Source: Kluyveromyces lactis
Taxonomy: Eukaryota > Ascomycota > Saccharomycetes > Saccharomycetales > Saccharomycetaceae
DNA length: 64,000 bases
Direction: 5' to 3'
Assembly (NCBI RefSeq): GCF_000002515.2
Contig: NC_006040.1
Location: 620,001-684,000, forward strand
A program made the position numbers and the translations under genes. This document shows, one piece after another, positions 50,730 through 60,478 of this stretch (within the stretch, counting starts at the first letter, position 1; every line of letters starts with the position of its first letter). The notes beneath the pieces are model-generated. The model did no database searches, had not been told where the DNA came from, and worked only from the letters and a program-made list of their open reading frames with translations.

Positions 50730-51251
50730 TGCATGATACGTATTGTGTTGAGGTGACTGAGGTTGGGAAGAGCTTTGTTGCTGAGTAAATGTTGGCGGTG
50801 TTTGCTGTGTCTGTTGATGTACCGATCTCACAGGACTCTGTTGACCATTCTGCTGTTGCTGCAGTGGTGGCGGGATGTACAAACCGGACTCACTGGCAAC
50901 AGAATATTGACCGGGAGATGTATGCTGAGCGGATTGATATACCTTCGAATTAGAGTTGTTGTTATGTGAATAAATGCTTTGAGTTGGTGGTGGAGTCGCT
51001 GGATAATTCAAGTTGGGCACATCAGTAAACCCTCCATTCGGATAATATTGATTATTATGCGACTGAGGTTGCGATTGCTGTTGGGTCAGACGGTCTTGTA
51101 AAGACGGCTGTGATCCTTGTTGTTTCATATAATTGGTGCTGAACATGGGCTGAGAAGGTTCCGAAAAGGGCATGTTTCCCTGTTGCTGAAAATCGTTTGG
51201 ACGACCAGAAGGCTGTTGATAGTAGTTCTGATTCGAATATCCACCGTACAT
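49095..51251 (-). CDS. CBK1: Cbk1, NDR/LATS kinase of the RAM network
   Basis: 718 residues from the ATG at 51251 (756 in S. cerevisiae); the frame runs 44 codons further but only to TTG. Gln/Asn-rich N-terminus with a polyglutamine run (about 174-186) and the conserved [17 protein letters not shown]. Mob2-binding region from [10 protein letters not shown] (217-226) to about 300. Kinase: GKGAFG 310-315, K332, HRD 424-426, DFG 444-446, an NDR insert with a second Gln run (about 472-481), [10 protein letters not shown], and hydrophobic motif [11 protein letters not shown] with T705. With Mob2 it controls Ace2, Ssd1, cell separation and polarised growth. Same neighbour, RPL42, as YNL161W. Confidence 0.97.
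50699..50733. repeat. CAG/CTG trinucleotide repeat in CBK1
   Basis: About ten nearly uninterrupted CTG units on the plus strand (CAG in the gene) coding polyglutamine. A second, TTG/CTG mixed run in the kinase insert lies at about 49812-49846. Confidence 0.9.
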
Positions 51252-51771
51252 TACGTGTTGTTGCTGAAGTAGCGACGTCCAAACGGCCTTGTTGACGTGA
51301 AATATGTCTCTAAACGTTAACAGTATAGTTTCATGTTCGTTGTTTTCTAAAACAAGTTTGATTCGATGTTTTTGTTTTTCCAATGAAATTGGCGATTATG
51401 GCAAATATTGAAAACATATTTTAGACAATGGAATGAAAAAAGTGGTATACATGGTGAGTATGTACATGTTATATTAGCTAAGGTCATATGTAAGCTTTAC
51501 TGCCTGCAGGATCAATAATGTAGCCTGAGTCCTACGCTATTCTTTGTAAACAATTCTTGTTAATAAACTCTTATGCGTTCTGCTGAAAATTATACTTAGA
51601 ATACGTATAATACAAATCGCAAAGTGAAGAAGTACCCAGTGGAGACTAAACTATACAAATGACAGATATGAGATTATAAATGTGATGAAAGAGTATATGT
51701 GAATTCGTAATACTTATAGAAAAGTTAAAAAATTGACAAATGGTAACAAATTGGTCTTCCAAAAGATAATC
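51252..51771. other. CBK1 upstream / RPL42 downstream region
   Basis: 520 bp, AT-rich, CBK1 promoter. No distinct sites or genes seen. Confidence 0.45.
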
Positions 51772-52682
51772 TCAGAATTGCAAAGCTTGACCCTTTTGCT
51801 TCTTTTCACCACCCAATTCGAAGTGCTTACATCTCTTCAAAGCCAATTGGGTCTTGGTCTTACAGGACATACATTCCAATCTCAAAACGACCTTCTTGGT
51901 AGTCTTAGCTTTCTTGTGGAAAATTTGCTTGGTTTGACCACCGAAACCAGATTGTTTACGGTCATATCTTCTCTTACCTTGAGCGTACAAGGAAGCCTTA
52001 CCAGCCTTGTATTGGGTAACCTTGTGTTGGGCGTGCTTACGGCACTCCTTACCCTTACAGTAAGTCTTTCTGGTCTTTGGAACGTTAACTGTTAGAAATT
52101 AACATATCATAAGATAGTGATACATGTCGATGTTAGTAAAAAAATATTCTTTAGCTTCATCCAGCTTATTTTGATTGCAGGAATTCTATTCTCTTCTTCT
52201 TATTGTATAGGGAGGTCCAGGCTATCTGAACCCCAGTTGTTTAATACGACTGAGTTCCTGTTAATTATGTTCAGTCAGTGTAGCGTTGACTTCACTGATA
52301 TACAATTCTCTGAGGTTGTCTCGACTACACCGAATTAAGAAACATAGGGACAACAAATAACCCAAATTACTTCCTCCAGCGTGAACAGGGTTTTATGCTA
52401 GTGAATCGTCCATACTTCGACCAAAATACTGATCTTTTGATATAGTTCACCAACTCAAATGAACTCTCCCCCCTTGTCGATGCAATATCTGAATTTCCAA
52501 TACGGTTGGTGTTTTCTCATTGATTCACTCTGAAATGCTGTATTCTGTTAAATAACCATAGCTCATTTCATGTTCACTTGGTACTAAACTTCAAACGTTC
52601 CATTCTTCCCTCAGGATACCAAAAATCGAATAAACCACTGACAATCTCCACGGTATATTTTAAATCTTGTTCACATACCCAT
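51772..52682 (-). CDS. RPL42: 60S ribosomal protein eL42 (Rpl42), with intron
   Basis: Exon 1 is only ATGG (52679-52682); exon 2 is 51772-52088. The 590-nt intron has donor GTATGT at 52678-52673, branch TACTAAC at 52138-52132 and acceptor CTAACAG ending at 52089. The spliced protein is 106 residues, the exact family length, beginning [15 protein letters not shown] and ending [16 protein letters not shown], with zinc-ribbon cysteines in [11 protein letters not shown] and RCKHFE. It lies at the 60S E-site, where the cycloheximide-sensitivity residue sits: [11 protein letters not shown] shows Gln in the position that is Pro in the sensitive S. cerevisiae protein, as in Kluyveromyces. Same place as YNL162W. 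Confidence 0.97.
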
Positions 52683-52834
52683 TGTGACTGATTTGATCTC
52701 TGTTGAGTTACGCTTTCTGAATGTACTGAAACAAATAGGTGCTATAACAATCAACTATACGATATATCTACTATGATGAACTTTCCTTGTGTAATATTTT
52801 AATGTTGAAAAATTCAAGGTGGTTCAATCCTTCC

Positions 52835-53095
52835 AGATGAGAATTGCCGAATGGCAGCCATCGAAGCAGAGACGGCAGCAAGAGTGAAAGGCGAACAAGT
52901 CCAGACGAGCAGGCGTTACTGGCCCCCCGACTACGCAGGTCCAAGCTAGCCTGGGCGGGAAGCAGTAGGCAGAAGCAAGCATGAATGCGTAATGTGTTGG
53001 CAAGAGAGACTACACTGCCGGTAGCCCAGACCAGACCGACCAGGAGGAAGGTCTGTTAGTGGAAAGTGAGTGATTCGGCCTGGTTAGGCCACACC
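52835..53095 (-). promoter_or_regulatory. GC-rich block in the RPL42 promoter
   Basis: High G+C, 150-410 bp before the RPL42 ATG, poor in A on the sense strand. Same composition and position as the block before RPL33. Confidence 0.55.
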
Positions 53096-53189
53096 AATGC
53101 CACTAGGCAATGTTATTTTCCCACAGACGAATATAGTCCTAATTGGGAAACAATTTTATTTTTCACATTTCAATTGAACACGAAAATCA

Positions 53190-53201
53190 ATGTGTGGGTG
53201 G
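53190..53201 (-). promoter_or_regulatory. Rap1-like site upstream of RPL42
   Basis: The minus strand reads CCACCCACACAT, 11 of 12 to the Rap1 consensus, 508 bp upstream of the ATG. RPL33 has its Rap1 site at 534 bp. Confidence 0.65.
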
Positions 53202-53828
53202 TTAAGAGAGATTTTATGGTGCACGGATGCAAACAGTCACAAGAACCGTCTTCTGTCTATACAAGCTTTCTTTTCAGGATACTAAACCCTTGAATGTCGA
53301 CAGCTTAGACTGACGCGCATCAATTTCTTTTTTTCCTCTTTAATTGGTTCAATATACCGGACAGCGTTAACACAAGAGAACGTACCTTAGAAGGACGCTG
53401 CCACCAAGGGTCCGGTTTTCTTGCCGGTCCCTTCTCAAGGATGCTCAAGTAAACTTTGCTTCGGCAAGCATGTTTTCGGTGCATGTAGATTGACTTTGGT
53501 AGCCATCCTGATGTGCCTCGGCCATCCGTCACGTCAGAGCACAAAGATTCAATTATTCCAAATCGGGAAACCTACTGAAAAACCAATTGCCTATAATACA
53601 AGAATGCGAAACATTGAACAAGAAGAAGAATAAAAAGAGTAAATAAGAGAGGTTTCACAATGCTTGAAGCACAAAATTCAAGAACCTCTATTTGGACTCC
53701 GTTTTTATTGGTTCGAAGCCATATATTAGAACACAAGGGTTTAAACTTCCTTTGTGTGCATTGAGCGAAAGGGCGAGCGAAAGAAGTTATTAGACCGCGT
53801 GAAACGTGCTCCTAATTATAGCAAAGAG

Positions 53829-54782
53829 ATGTCTTTTGGAGATTTCAGTAAGATCTGTCAGAGGACCCCGTTGCCGCTTTGTTCAGTTGTGAAGTCTGCA
53901 AAACAGATGGTGTTGACCAATGATACTACCATCAAAAATTCCAGGTTGGATATTATAGATTTAGGGATTATACCAGTATGTTACGCCAGATCCATTGATG
54001 TAGCAAATACGATGATCTTCGAGATTGGGAACGCATTCATCAATATTGTTGCATTTTTTCTGTTGATCATTATCATATACAACGTGCGGAGGAAGGTGAC
54101 AGCAATTGGGAGGTCAGAGTATAGTTACTTCTTTCAAACTTGTTTGGTTTTGATTATCTTCACTTTAATTGTCGATTGTGGTGTTTCTGCTCCAGGTTCT
54201 TCTGCATATCCATATTTGGTATCCGTACAACTGGGTTTAGCCGGGGCATGTTGCTGGATGCTTTCAGTACTTGGATTATTAGGGTTCAGACTATGGGAAG
54301 ATGGTACTTTCAAGTCAATGTTGCTCTTATATGGGATGTCCTTTGGTGGATTCATTTTGAACTTCGTTGTAAGCATAGTTACTTTCAAGGAATGGATACA
54401 GAGGAAAAGCGATATGTCAACAGACACCATGGGATTATTCACAGTAATGTATGTCATTAATGCGTTGGCTCTACTTATCTACATCATTTGTTTATTGATA
54501 GTGTCAGTGAAAGTCTTACAAAATTACTGGGCTACAGGGGCCATTCTCCTCGGTGTATTCTTCTTCGTGGCGGGCCAAGTTCTAATATATGCTTTCTCAA
54601 ACAATATATGTGAAGGTATGAATCACTATTTGGATGGAATGTTCTTCGGTAGCTTATGCAATTTGTTTGCAATTATGATGCTGTATAAAAACTGGGACAT
54701 GAGTACCGATGATGATTTAGAATTTAGTGTCAGTATTGACTCCACTGAGTACAGCACTTTCAACTCCGATATCAAACTGTGA
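53829..54782 (+). CDS. CHS7: Chs7, ER export chaperone of chitin synthase III
   Basis: 317 residues from the ATG at 53829 (316 in S. cerevisiae); 25 in-frame codons upstream are not conserved. The start MSFGDFSKICQRTPLPLCS, PVCYARSIDVANTMIFEIGN, AIGRSEYSYFFQ, QICEG-like NNICEGMNHYLDGMFFGSLCN and MSTDDDLEFSVS match Chs7. Seven membrane helices. It is needed for Chs3 to fold and leave the ER, and also travels with Chs3 to the surface. It sits between RPL42 and the YNL162W-A-like gene, while S. cerevisiae CHS7 is on chromosome VIII, so one of the two lineages has moved it. Confidence 0.96.
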   Translation: MSFGDFSKICQRTPLPLCSVVKSAKQMVLTNDTTIKNSRLDIIDLGIIPVCYARSIDVANTMIFEIGNAFINIVAFFLLIIIIYNVRRKVTAIGRSEYSYFFQTCLVLIIFTLIVDCGVSAPGSSAYPYLVSVQLGLAGACCWMLSVLGLLGFRLWEDGTFKSMLLLYGMSFGGFILNFVVSIVTFKEWIQRKSDMSTDTMGLFTVMYVINALALLIYIICLLIVSVKVLQNYWATGAILLGVFFFVAGQVLIYAFSNNICEGMNHYLDGMFFGSLCNLFAIMMLYKNWDMSTDDDLEFSVSIDSTEYSTFNSDIKL

Positions 54783-54960
54783 ATAGAAACTCTTTCTCAT
54801 AAACATTCATTTCCCCCTACATTTTGCATAATAAACATTAAATAAACGGCTTCAACGACTACAACGACTACAAGCCCCTCATGCCGGTTAATGTTCATTC
54901 ATATTTAACAACTTTGTAAGTAATTAGATTCGTTTTTGTATTTCATTGATAACTGACCTG

Positions 54961-55176
54961 TCATTTCCGCTGCTCATCCTCTAGCCGGCTCTTAGCTGCT
55001 CGCAGTATATCCCTGTCCGATATGAATGAAAGATCGTTGATGATTTCGTTGGAGTTGAACGGGTATTGGCAGGTTTCGTTAGTGCATATTGTCACCGCAT
55101 AGTTCTGTTGAATCAAACATCTCTGCAAATTGCTTTGACACTGCGGACATTTCAAATCGTTCTTCGGTTTTGACAT
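54961..55176 (-). CDS. small zinc-ribbon-like protein, YNL162W-A type
   Basis: 71 residues. C10-x2-C13 and C31-x4-C36 form a probable zinc site (KCPQCQSNLQRC then ICTNETCQYPFN), followed by an acidic/basic helix. S. cerevisiae YNL162W-A has about 72 residues and lies at the same place (between RPL42A and EFL1) on the same relative strand, so orthology is inferred mainly from synteny and size. Function unknown. Convergent with CHS7 and divergent from EFL1. Confidence 0.75.
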   Translation of the reverse strand: MSKPKNDLKCPQCQSNLQRCLIQQNYAVTICTNETCQYPFNSNEIINDLSFISDRDILRAAKSRLEDEQRK

Positions 55177-55450
55177 ATGGATTTATCTTAGTATAGGTGT
55201 ATTTATGGCGTGGTTGTTTGGACACAATAATGGACGCTATACAACAGCCACCTCATCTCATCAAACTTCACAACTTTCTTTGTCAGTTAGATATTTTTCG
55301 TTCCCTTATGAACATCTATCTCTGTTGAAAAAATCCAGAAAATAGAAAAGGTTAGCAAGAGGTTTTACCAACATCATTGAGATTAGCACAGATCTTTCGA
55401 CAGGACTTCAAGCCCTGAAGCATTGAAACTCGAATTGAAAGAATTGCACC

Positions 55451-58400
55451 ATGTCTCGCGCAGGTCCAGAAACATCAAAACGGCTACAGGCCGACCCTTC
55501 ATGCATTAGAAATATTTGCATTTTAGCACATGTTGATCATGGTAAGACATCGTTGTCAGACTCCCTTTTAGCATCTAACGGCATCATATCTCAGAAACTA
55601 GCAGGGAGAGTTAGATACCTAGACTCACGACCTGATGAACAGCTAAGAGGTATTACCATGGAATCAAGTGCCATTTCTTTATATTTCAGAGTACTGCACA
55701 AGCAAGAAAGTTCAGATGAACCACTGGTGAACGAACATTTGATTAATTTAATCGACTCTCCAGGTCACATTGATTTTTCAAGTGAAGTCAGTGCTGCATC
55801 GCGTTTGTGTGATGGTGCTGTTGTTTTGGTAGATGTAGTGGAAGGTGTGTGTTCCCAAACGGTCACTGTCTTACGTCAATGCTGGATTGAGAAGTTGAAA
55901 CCAATACTAGTGTTGAATAAAATCGATAGATTAATTTCAGAGTGGCAGTTAACCCCTCAGGAGGCCTATGCACATTTATCAAAAGTTATTGAACAAGTGA
56001 ATTCAGTCATTGGTTCCTTTTTTGCTGGTGAAAGATCCTTAGATGATGAATCATGGAGAGAGAGGTTAGAACAGAATATCGATGCAGAATACGTTGAAAG
56101 GGATGACTCTGACCTATATTTTAATCCAATGGATAATAACGTCATATTTGCCTCCGCTGTCGATGGCTGGGGATTTAATATAGGTAGATTTGCCAAATTT
56201 TACCAGGAGAAACTTGGAGCCAAACGTGAGAATCTACAAAAAGTTCTTTGGGGCGACTTTTACATGGATCCAAAGACCAAGAAAATTATCAACCAAAAAG
56301 GCCTTAAAGGTAGAAATCTTAAACCATTGTTCGTCAGTTTGATATTAGACAATATTTGGATGATTTATGACAATATTTTGAATCAGCATGATCCCGACAC
56401 TTTAACTAAGATAACGAATGCATTGAATATAAAAATACAACCCCGTGATATAAGATCGAAGGATTACAAGAATTTACTTAGAACTATAATGGGTCAATGG
56501 GTCCCAGTTAGCACAGCAGTTCTTCTCAGTGTTGTCGAAAAATTACCTTCTCCTGTTGATTCTCAACGCGAGAGAATCGACACACTCCTTGGAAATTCGG
56601 TTGGCTATGAATTGACCGATAAAGATTTGATTGAAGGTGTTAGGAAATGTGATAAAATAGCACCGGTATGCGCATATGTCTCTAAAATGCTCTCGATACC
56701 AAAAGACGAATTACCCCTTCAGGCAGCAGGTGGCCCATTATCTATAGATGCAGTAATTGCAAGAAGCAGGAAGGCACGTGAGGAAGCCATGAAGGCGGCA
56801 AAACAAGCTGAAATGTTGGATACAATGAAGAAAAAGAGCCTTGACCAAGATGAAACTCACAAACAAAATAAAGATGATGCTTTCGAAAGAGTTTTCGACT
56901 CAACCGTTACCCCAGATATTGATGTTATTAAAGCCAATGCTATCAAATCTAAGCAAGCTGTGAGAAACACTGAAAACGATGAGATAACAGTAGTAACAGA
57001 GGCAGCCCCCAAGTTTGATTTGGGGATCGATTTCGATTATGAAGATGAAGAAGCCGAAGCTAATATCGACACATCTGAGGGCGGACTTGCCGATTTCATT
57101 CCTCAAGATATCGATCCTAACGATCCACTAGCTTCGATGTTTGAATATGAAGAAGAAGATCCTTTTGCATCTGAATCAGAAACTGTGGAAGACCTGAATG
57201 CAGATGCGGCATCTGTCGACGAGTTCACTCTGGAAGACTCAAATGAAATCCTCATTGGATTTACCAGACTATATAGCGGCACGTTGAAAGTTGGTCAGCA
57301 GATTTCTGTGCTTGGCCCCAAATACAACCCTTCAAACCCGACAGAACATATAGAAACTGCGGAAATATCAAGCTTATATCTATTTATGGGCAGAGATTTG
57401 GTTCCTTTGGATGAATGTCCTGCTGGAAATATTGTGGGAGTCGGCGGTCTAGCAGGTAAGCTTCTAAAAAATGGTACGCTTATTGAATGTGGCGTTTCAG
57501 GTGTCAATCTTGCAGGCCTAAATTTACATAGTCAACCTATTGTTAGAGTTGCATTGGAGCCTGTCAACCCCACACATATGAACCGCTTGGTCCACGGATT
57601 GCAGCTATTAAATCAAGCGGATCCCTGTGTAGAGACCTATATGACCGATAACGGTGAGCATGTTTTATGCACAGCAGGTGAACTACATCTTGAACGGTGT
57701 TTGAAGGACTTGAAAGAAAGGTTTGCTGGCATTGAAATTACTAGTTCAGAACCTGTTATTCCATACAAAGAAACTTTTGTAGCTATACCTGAAATGAATC
57801 CGGCGAAAAATGCAGAACTTGGCAGAGGATATACTCAAGGATTTTTAGCAAACTACAGATTAAGATTTAGAGCGTTACCATTACCATCTAGTGTTATCAA
57901 GTTTTTACTAGACAATGAGCATACACTAAATGAAGTTATGGATAAAACGGTGGATTCTACCCAGAAGAGTGATAAAAGAAGCTCATTGATAAGTCAGTTA
58001 AAAAGTTTGTTTAAAGAGCATGTTGAACACAGTGATTCTACTGAATGGAATGATACTTTTGAGAAATGCGTGAACGAGATTGCTGTTTTTGGACCTAAGT
58101 TTTCTGGACCTAACATCCTTGTTGATCTCACTGACAGCGTCCGCAAATTTGATGGCAGATCAGGCAAGTTTGCATATGAGTATTCCATTATTAACGGTTT
58201 CCAGCTATCTGTTAGCGAGGGACCCTTAGCGAAGGAGCCCGTCCAAGGTATGTGCATTGTACTAGAGGAGATAAAAGAAATGACTGAAGCAGAAATGGAT
58301 ATGATCACAGAGGTGGGATACCAACGTTCAATTCCTAACTTTGCCGGTAGATTAATAACTAAAACAAGAGATCTTGTACATGAGTCCATGATGGACTGGT

Positions 58401-58831
58401 CTCCAAGATTGATGTGGGCGATGTACACATGTGATATCCAGGCATCAGTTGAAGTTCTCGGTAAGGTTTATGCTGTGGTCCAACAGCGTAGAGGTAGAAT
58501 TACGTCAGAAGAGTTGAAAGAGGGTACACCGTTTTTCCAAATTGAAGCCCGTATTCCAGTTGTCGAAGCATTTGGGTTTAGTGAAGATATTAGAAAGAAA
58601 ACCTCAGGTGCAGCCCAGCCTCAACTAGTCTTTGCCGGATTTGAGAGTATCGATTTAGATCCATTCTGGGTACCCAAAACTGAGGAAGAGCTAGAAGAGA
58701 TGGGTGAGATTGCAGATAAGGAAAACATCGCCAGAAAGTACATGAACGACATCAGGCGTAAGAAAGGTTTATTTGTTGATGAAAAGGTTATTCAAAATGC
58801 GGAGAAACAAAGAACATTAAAGCGTAATTGA
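55451..58831 (+). CDS. EFL1: Efl1 (Ria1), EF-2-like GTPase of 60S maturation
   Basis: 1126 residues (1110 in S. cerevisiae). GTPase: G1 AHVDHGKT 26-33, G2 RGIT 66-69, G3 DSPGH 102-106, G4 NKID 156-159. A long acidic insertion typical of Efl1 lies within domain II (about 460-600), then EF-2 domains III-V, with AGELHLERCL and the C-terminal RRGRITSEE. There is no diphthamide-histidine loop as in EF-2. With Sdo1 (SBDS) it releases Tif6 from cytoplasmic pre-60S subunits. Same place as YNL163C. Confidence 0.97.
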   Translation: MSRAGPETSKRLQADPSCIRNICILAHVDHGKTSLSDSLLASNGIISQKLAGRVRYLDSRPDEQLRGITMESSAISLYFRVLHKQESSDEPLVNEHLINLIDSPGHIDFSSEVSAASRLCDGAVVLVDVVEGVCSQTVTVLRQCWIEKLKPILVLNKIDRLISEWQLTPQEAYAHLSKVIEQVNSVIGSFFAGERSLDDESWRERLEQNIDAEYVERDDSDLYFNPMDNNVIFASAVDGWGFNIGRFAKFYQEKLGAKRENLQKVLWGDFYMDPKTKKIINQKGLKGRNLKPLFVSLILDNIWMIYDNILNQHDPDTLTKITNALNIKIQPRDIRSKDYKNLLRTIMGQWVPVSTAVLLSVVEKLPSPVDSQRERIDTLLGNSVGYELTDKDLIEGVRKCDKIAPVCAYVSKMLSIPKDELPLQAAGGPLSIDAVIARSRKAREEAMKAAKQAEMLDTMKKKSLDQDETHKQNKDDAFERVFDSTVTPDIDVIKANAIKSKQAVRNTENDEITVVTEAAPKFDLGIDFDYEDEEAEANIDTSEGGLADFIPQDIDPNDPLASMFEYEEEDPFASESETVEDLNADAASVDEFTLEDSNEILIGFTRLYSGTLKVGQQISVLGPKYNPSNPTEHIETAEISSLYLFMGRDLVPLDECPAGNIVGVGGLAGKLLKNGTLIECGVSGVNLAGLNLHSQPIVRVALEPVNPTHMNRLVHGLQLLNQADPCVETYMTDNGEHVLCTAGELHLERCLKDLKERFAGIEITSSEPVIPYKETFVAIPEMNPAKNAELGRGYTQGFLANYRLRFRALPLPSSVIKFLLDNEHTLNEVMDKTVDSTQKSDKRSSLISQLKSLFKEHVEHSDSTEWNDTFEKCVNEIAVFGPKFSGPNILVDLTDSVRKFDGRSGKFAYEYSIINGFQLSVSEGPLAKEPVQGMCIVLEEIKEMTEAEMDMITEVGYQRSIPNFAGRLITKTRDLVHESMMDWSPRLMWAMYTCDIQASVEVLGKVYAVVQQRRGRITSEELKEGTPFFQIEARIPVVEAFGFSEDIRKKTSGAAQPQLVFAGFESIDLDPFWVPKTEEELEEMGEIADKENIARKYMNDIRRKKGLFVDEKVIQNAEKQRTLKRN

Positions 58832-59159
58832 GTCCAGAAAGATAAGGAAAGACGTATAATATAGTCCTTTAATGCACATAATTTGAGTAATAGCACATTA
58901 TCTATCCATTATAGTTCAGATAGCTTCAATACATATCGAACTGGTAATTATTTATTTTCACGTGATATCGATTTTTGGCATTTCAACATGGTAACTTTTC
59001 TCATACGAAATCACTTGCGACCAAGAAAAGCTTGAAGTGATGAGGCATTGCCTAACATTATTAAGCAGTCCAAAAGCCAACCTTCGGAATCAGCACAACT
59101 ACTTTTACGGTAGCAGCCTACCACTTTTTGAAAGCCCTGTTAACTAGCGACGTTTCAGT
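58832..59159. promoter_or_regulatory. EFL1-IBD2 intergenic region
   Basis: 328 bp with TTCACGTGATAT (E-box) near 58957. No gene. Confidence 0.45.
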
Positions 59160-60167
59160 ATGGGAAATGGAAACGCTTCTATTGAGTTTGTCTCTGAAAA
59201 TGGGCCAATCGATTTTAGTGTGATGATGCAAGAGGGAGTCAAAGCCTTAACGAAGATACTGTCAACCCATTTGCAAGATAACCCAGACTTAATAAATGAG
59301 AAATCTATGAAAGTAATATTTAAGGATAATAATGGTAAGTTAGAACCGGTCTTTGCTCCGAGTGAGGGAAATTCCGGGCTTATCAACGGTAATGACCAGG
59401 ATGAAAACTATGATGAGGACAGAGATATTGAAGAAGCCAACGAGGATTATGAAGTAATAGAATTCGATAATGAGGGCAACTACCACGTATGTGCCAAAGG
59501 CACTCAAAATCGAGCTATTGGCTACGATGAGAAAGTATACTCCAAAAGTGAGCATTACGCTGATTCTACTGATACTCATGATTACGATGAAGATGGAATA
59601 ATAAACGAAGATAATAATCAACTCCTGCCGAAAGACAAATGGAACGGACATATGACTAGATTGAAAAACGGTGCAATATCTTCTGCCGAACATGAAGTAG
59701 TCTTCGAGCATGATAATGGCGATAATACTACATTTTCCCCAGCGGAAACGATTAACGATGGACATATGGACAAGAGAGATCGTTCTCATATGCACCACAG
59801 CGGTCATTCAGAGAAGACTGGAGGTTCTTGTGCTTGTCAAGAGAATAAAGATAGTTTCAAATATCCAGATCATGTACCGAATTCTGCTCCAAACTTTAGG
59901 GCTCTTTTGCAACACACAGTCAATGGAAAACAAATGTGCCCCTTCTGCGAATACTACGTGGTATTTGGTACACCTCCTGCTTATATAATGCGATGGGCAT
60001 CTTCAAAGATTTCTGCAGAACACTCACAGTACAAAATGAATGATCAAATTGTCGATGGTGATTCTGGCGATATGGATCGTAATCTGGATAGCGTGGAAAC
60101 CAATGAGATGAACAAACAACAGACAAAGAAAAAGAAGAAGAAATCAAAACGGAAGAGTAAACGATGA
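59160..60167 (+). CDS. IBD2: Ibd2, spindle checkpoint protein
   Basis: 335 residues (351 in S. cerevisiae). Two conserved ends flank an acidic, low-complexity middle: MMQEGVKALTKILS at 22-35 and NGKQMCPFCEYYVVFGTPPAYIMRW near 260-284 (C-x2-C). Lysine/arginine-rich tail (KKKKKKSKRKSKR). In S. cerevisiae Ibd2 acts upstream of the Bub2 branch of the checkpoint. Same place as YNL164C. A His-rich stretch (MHHSGHSE) occurs before the second domain. Confidence 0.9.
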   Translation: MGNGNASIEFVSENGPIDFSVMMQEGVKALTKILSTHLQDNPDLINEKSMKVIFKDNNGKLEPVFAPSEGNSGLINGNDQDENYDEDRDIEEANEDYEVIEFDNEGNYHVCAKGTQNRAIGYDEKVYSKSEHYADSTDTHDYDEDGIINEDNNQLLPKDKWNGHMTRLKNGAISSAEHEVVFEHDNGDNTTFSPAETINDGHMDKRDRSHMHHSGHSEKTGGSCACQENKDSFKYPDHVPNSAPNFRALLQHTVNGKQMCPFCEYYVVFGTPPAYIMRWASSKISAEHSQYKMNDQIVDGDSGDMDRNLDSVETNEMNKQQTKKKKKKSKRKSKR

Positions 60168-60392
60168 AAATTAGCTTATAGTTACATCATTTCAAATAAA
60201 GGACATATAATTTAATCTGAGTGTTTATTGTTCTCCAATTATACTCTCGAAAACTTCAATTGGCTTTCACTTGAAAGAAAGAAGAACCTAATGAAATAAA
60301 CGAATACAAGGTAATTCGTGGCAACTAAGCAATAAGAAAGAGTTAAGGTAGGAGTTCAAAAAATGCCTCAAAGTTAGGTGATCAGACGGGTT

Positions 60393-60438
60393 GCCCATAT
60401 AGCCCGGTGGGGGACAACTTCTGTTCAGTTATATGGGC
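60393..60438. repeat. inverted repeat, 9-bp arms
   Basis: GCCCATATA at 60393-60401 and TATATGGGC at 60430-60438, loop of 28 bases. Confidence 0.85.
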
Positions 60439-60444
60439 TTACCA

Positions 60445-60478
60445 TTTTTGGGGGCCAAAAGTTTTGGCCCCCCAAAAA
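60445..60478. repeat. near-perfect 34-bp palindrome
   Basis: TTTTTGGGGGCCAAAA at 60445-60460, one G, then its reverse complement with one extra C at 60462-60478. It would form a 16-bp stem with one bulge. Confidence 0.93.

Larger units (their letters stand above)
52683..53828. promoter_or_regulatory. divergent RPL42 / CHS7 upstream region
   Basis: 1146 bp. The RPL42 side has the GC-rich block and Rap1-like site; the CHS7 side (53290-53828) is ordinary in composition and no gene was seen in it. Confidence 0.5.

Noticed and set aside
58950-58990. CACGTG sites checked as centromere CDEI.
   Set aside because: Neither here nor at the other CACGTG sites is there a following very AT-rich CDEII of about 160 bp and a CCGAA-type CDEIII.
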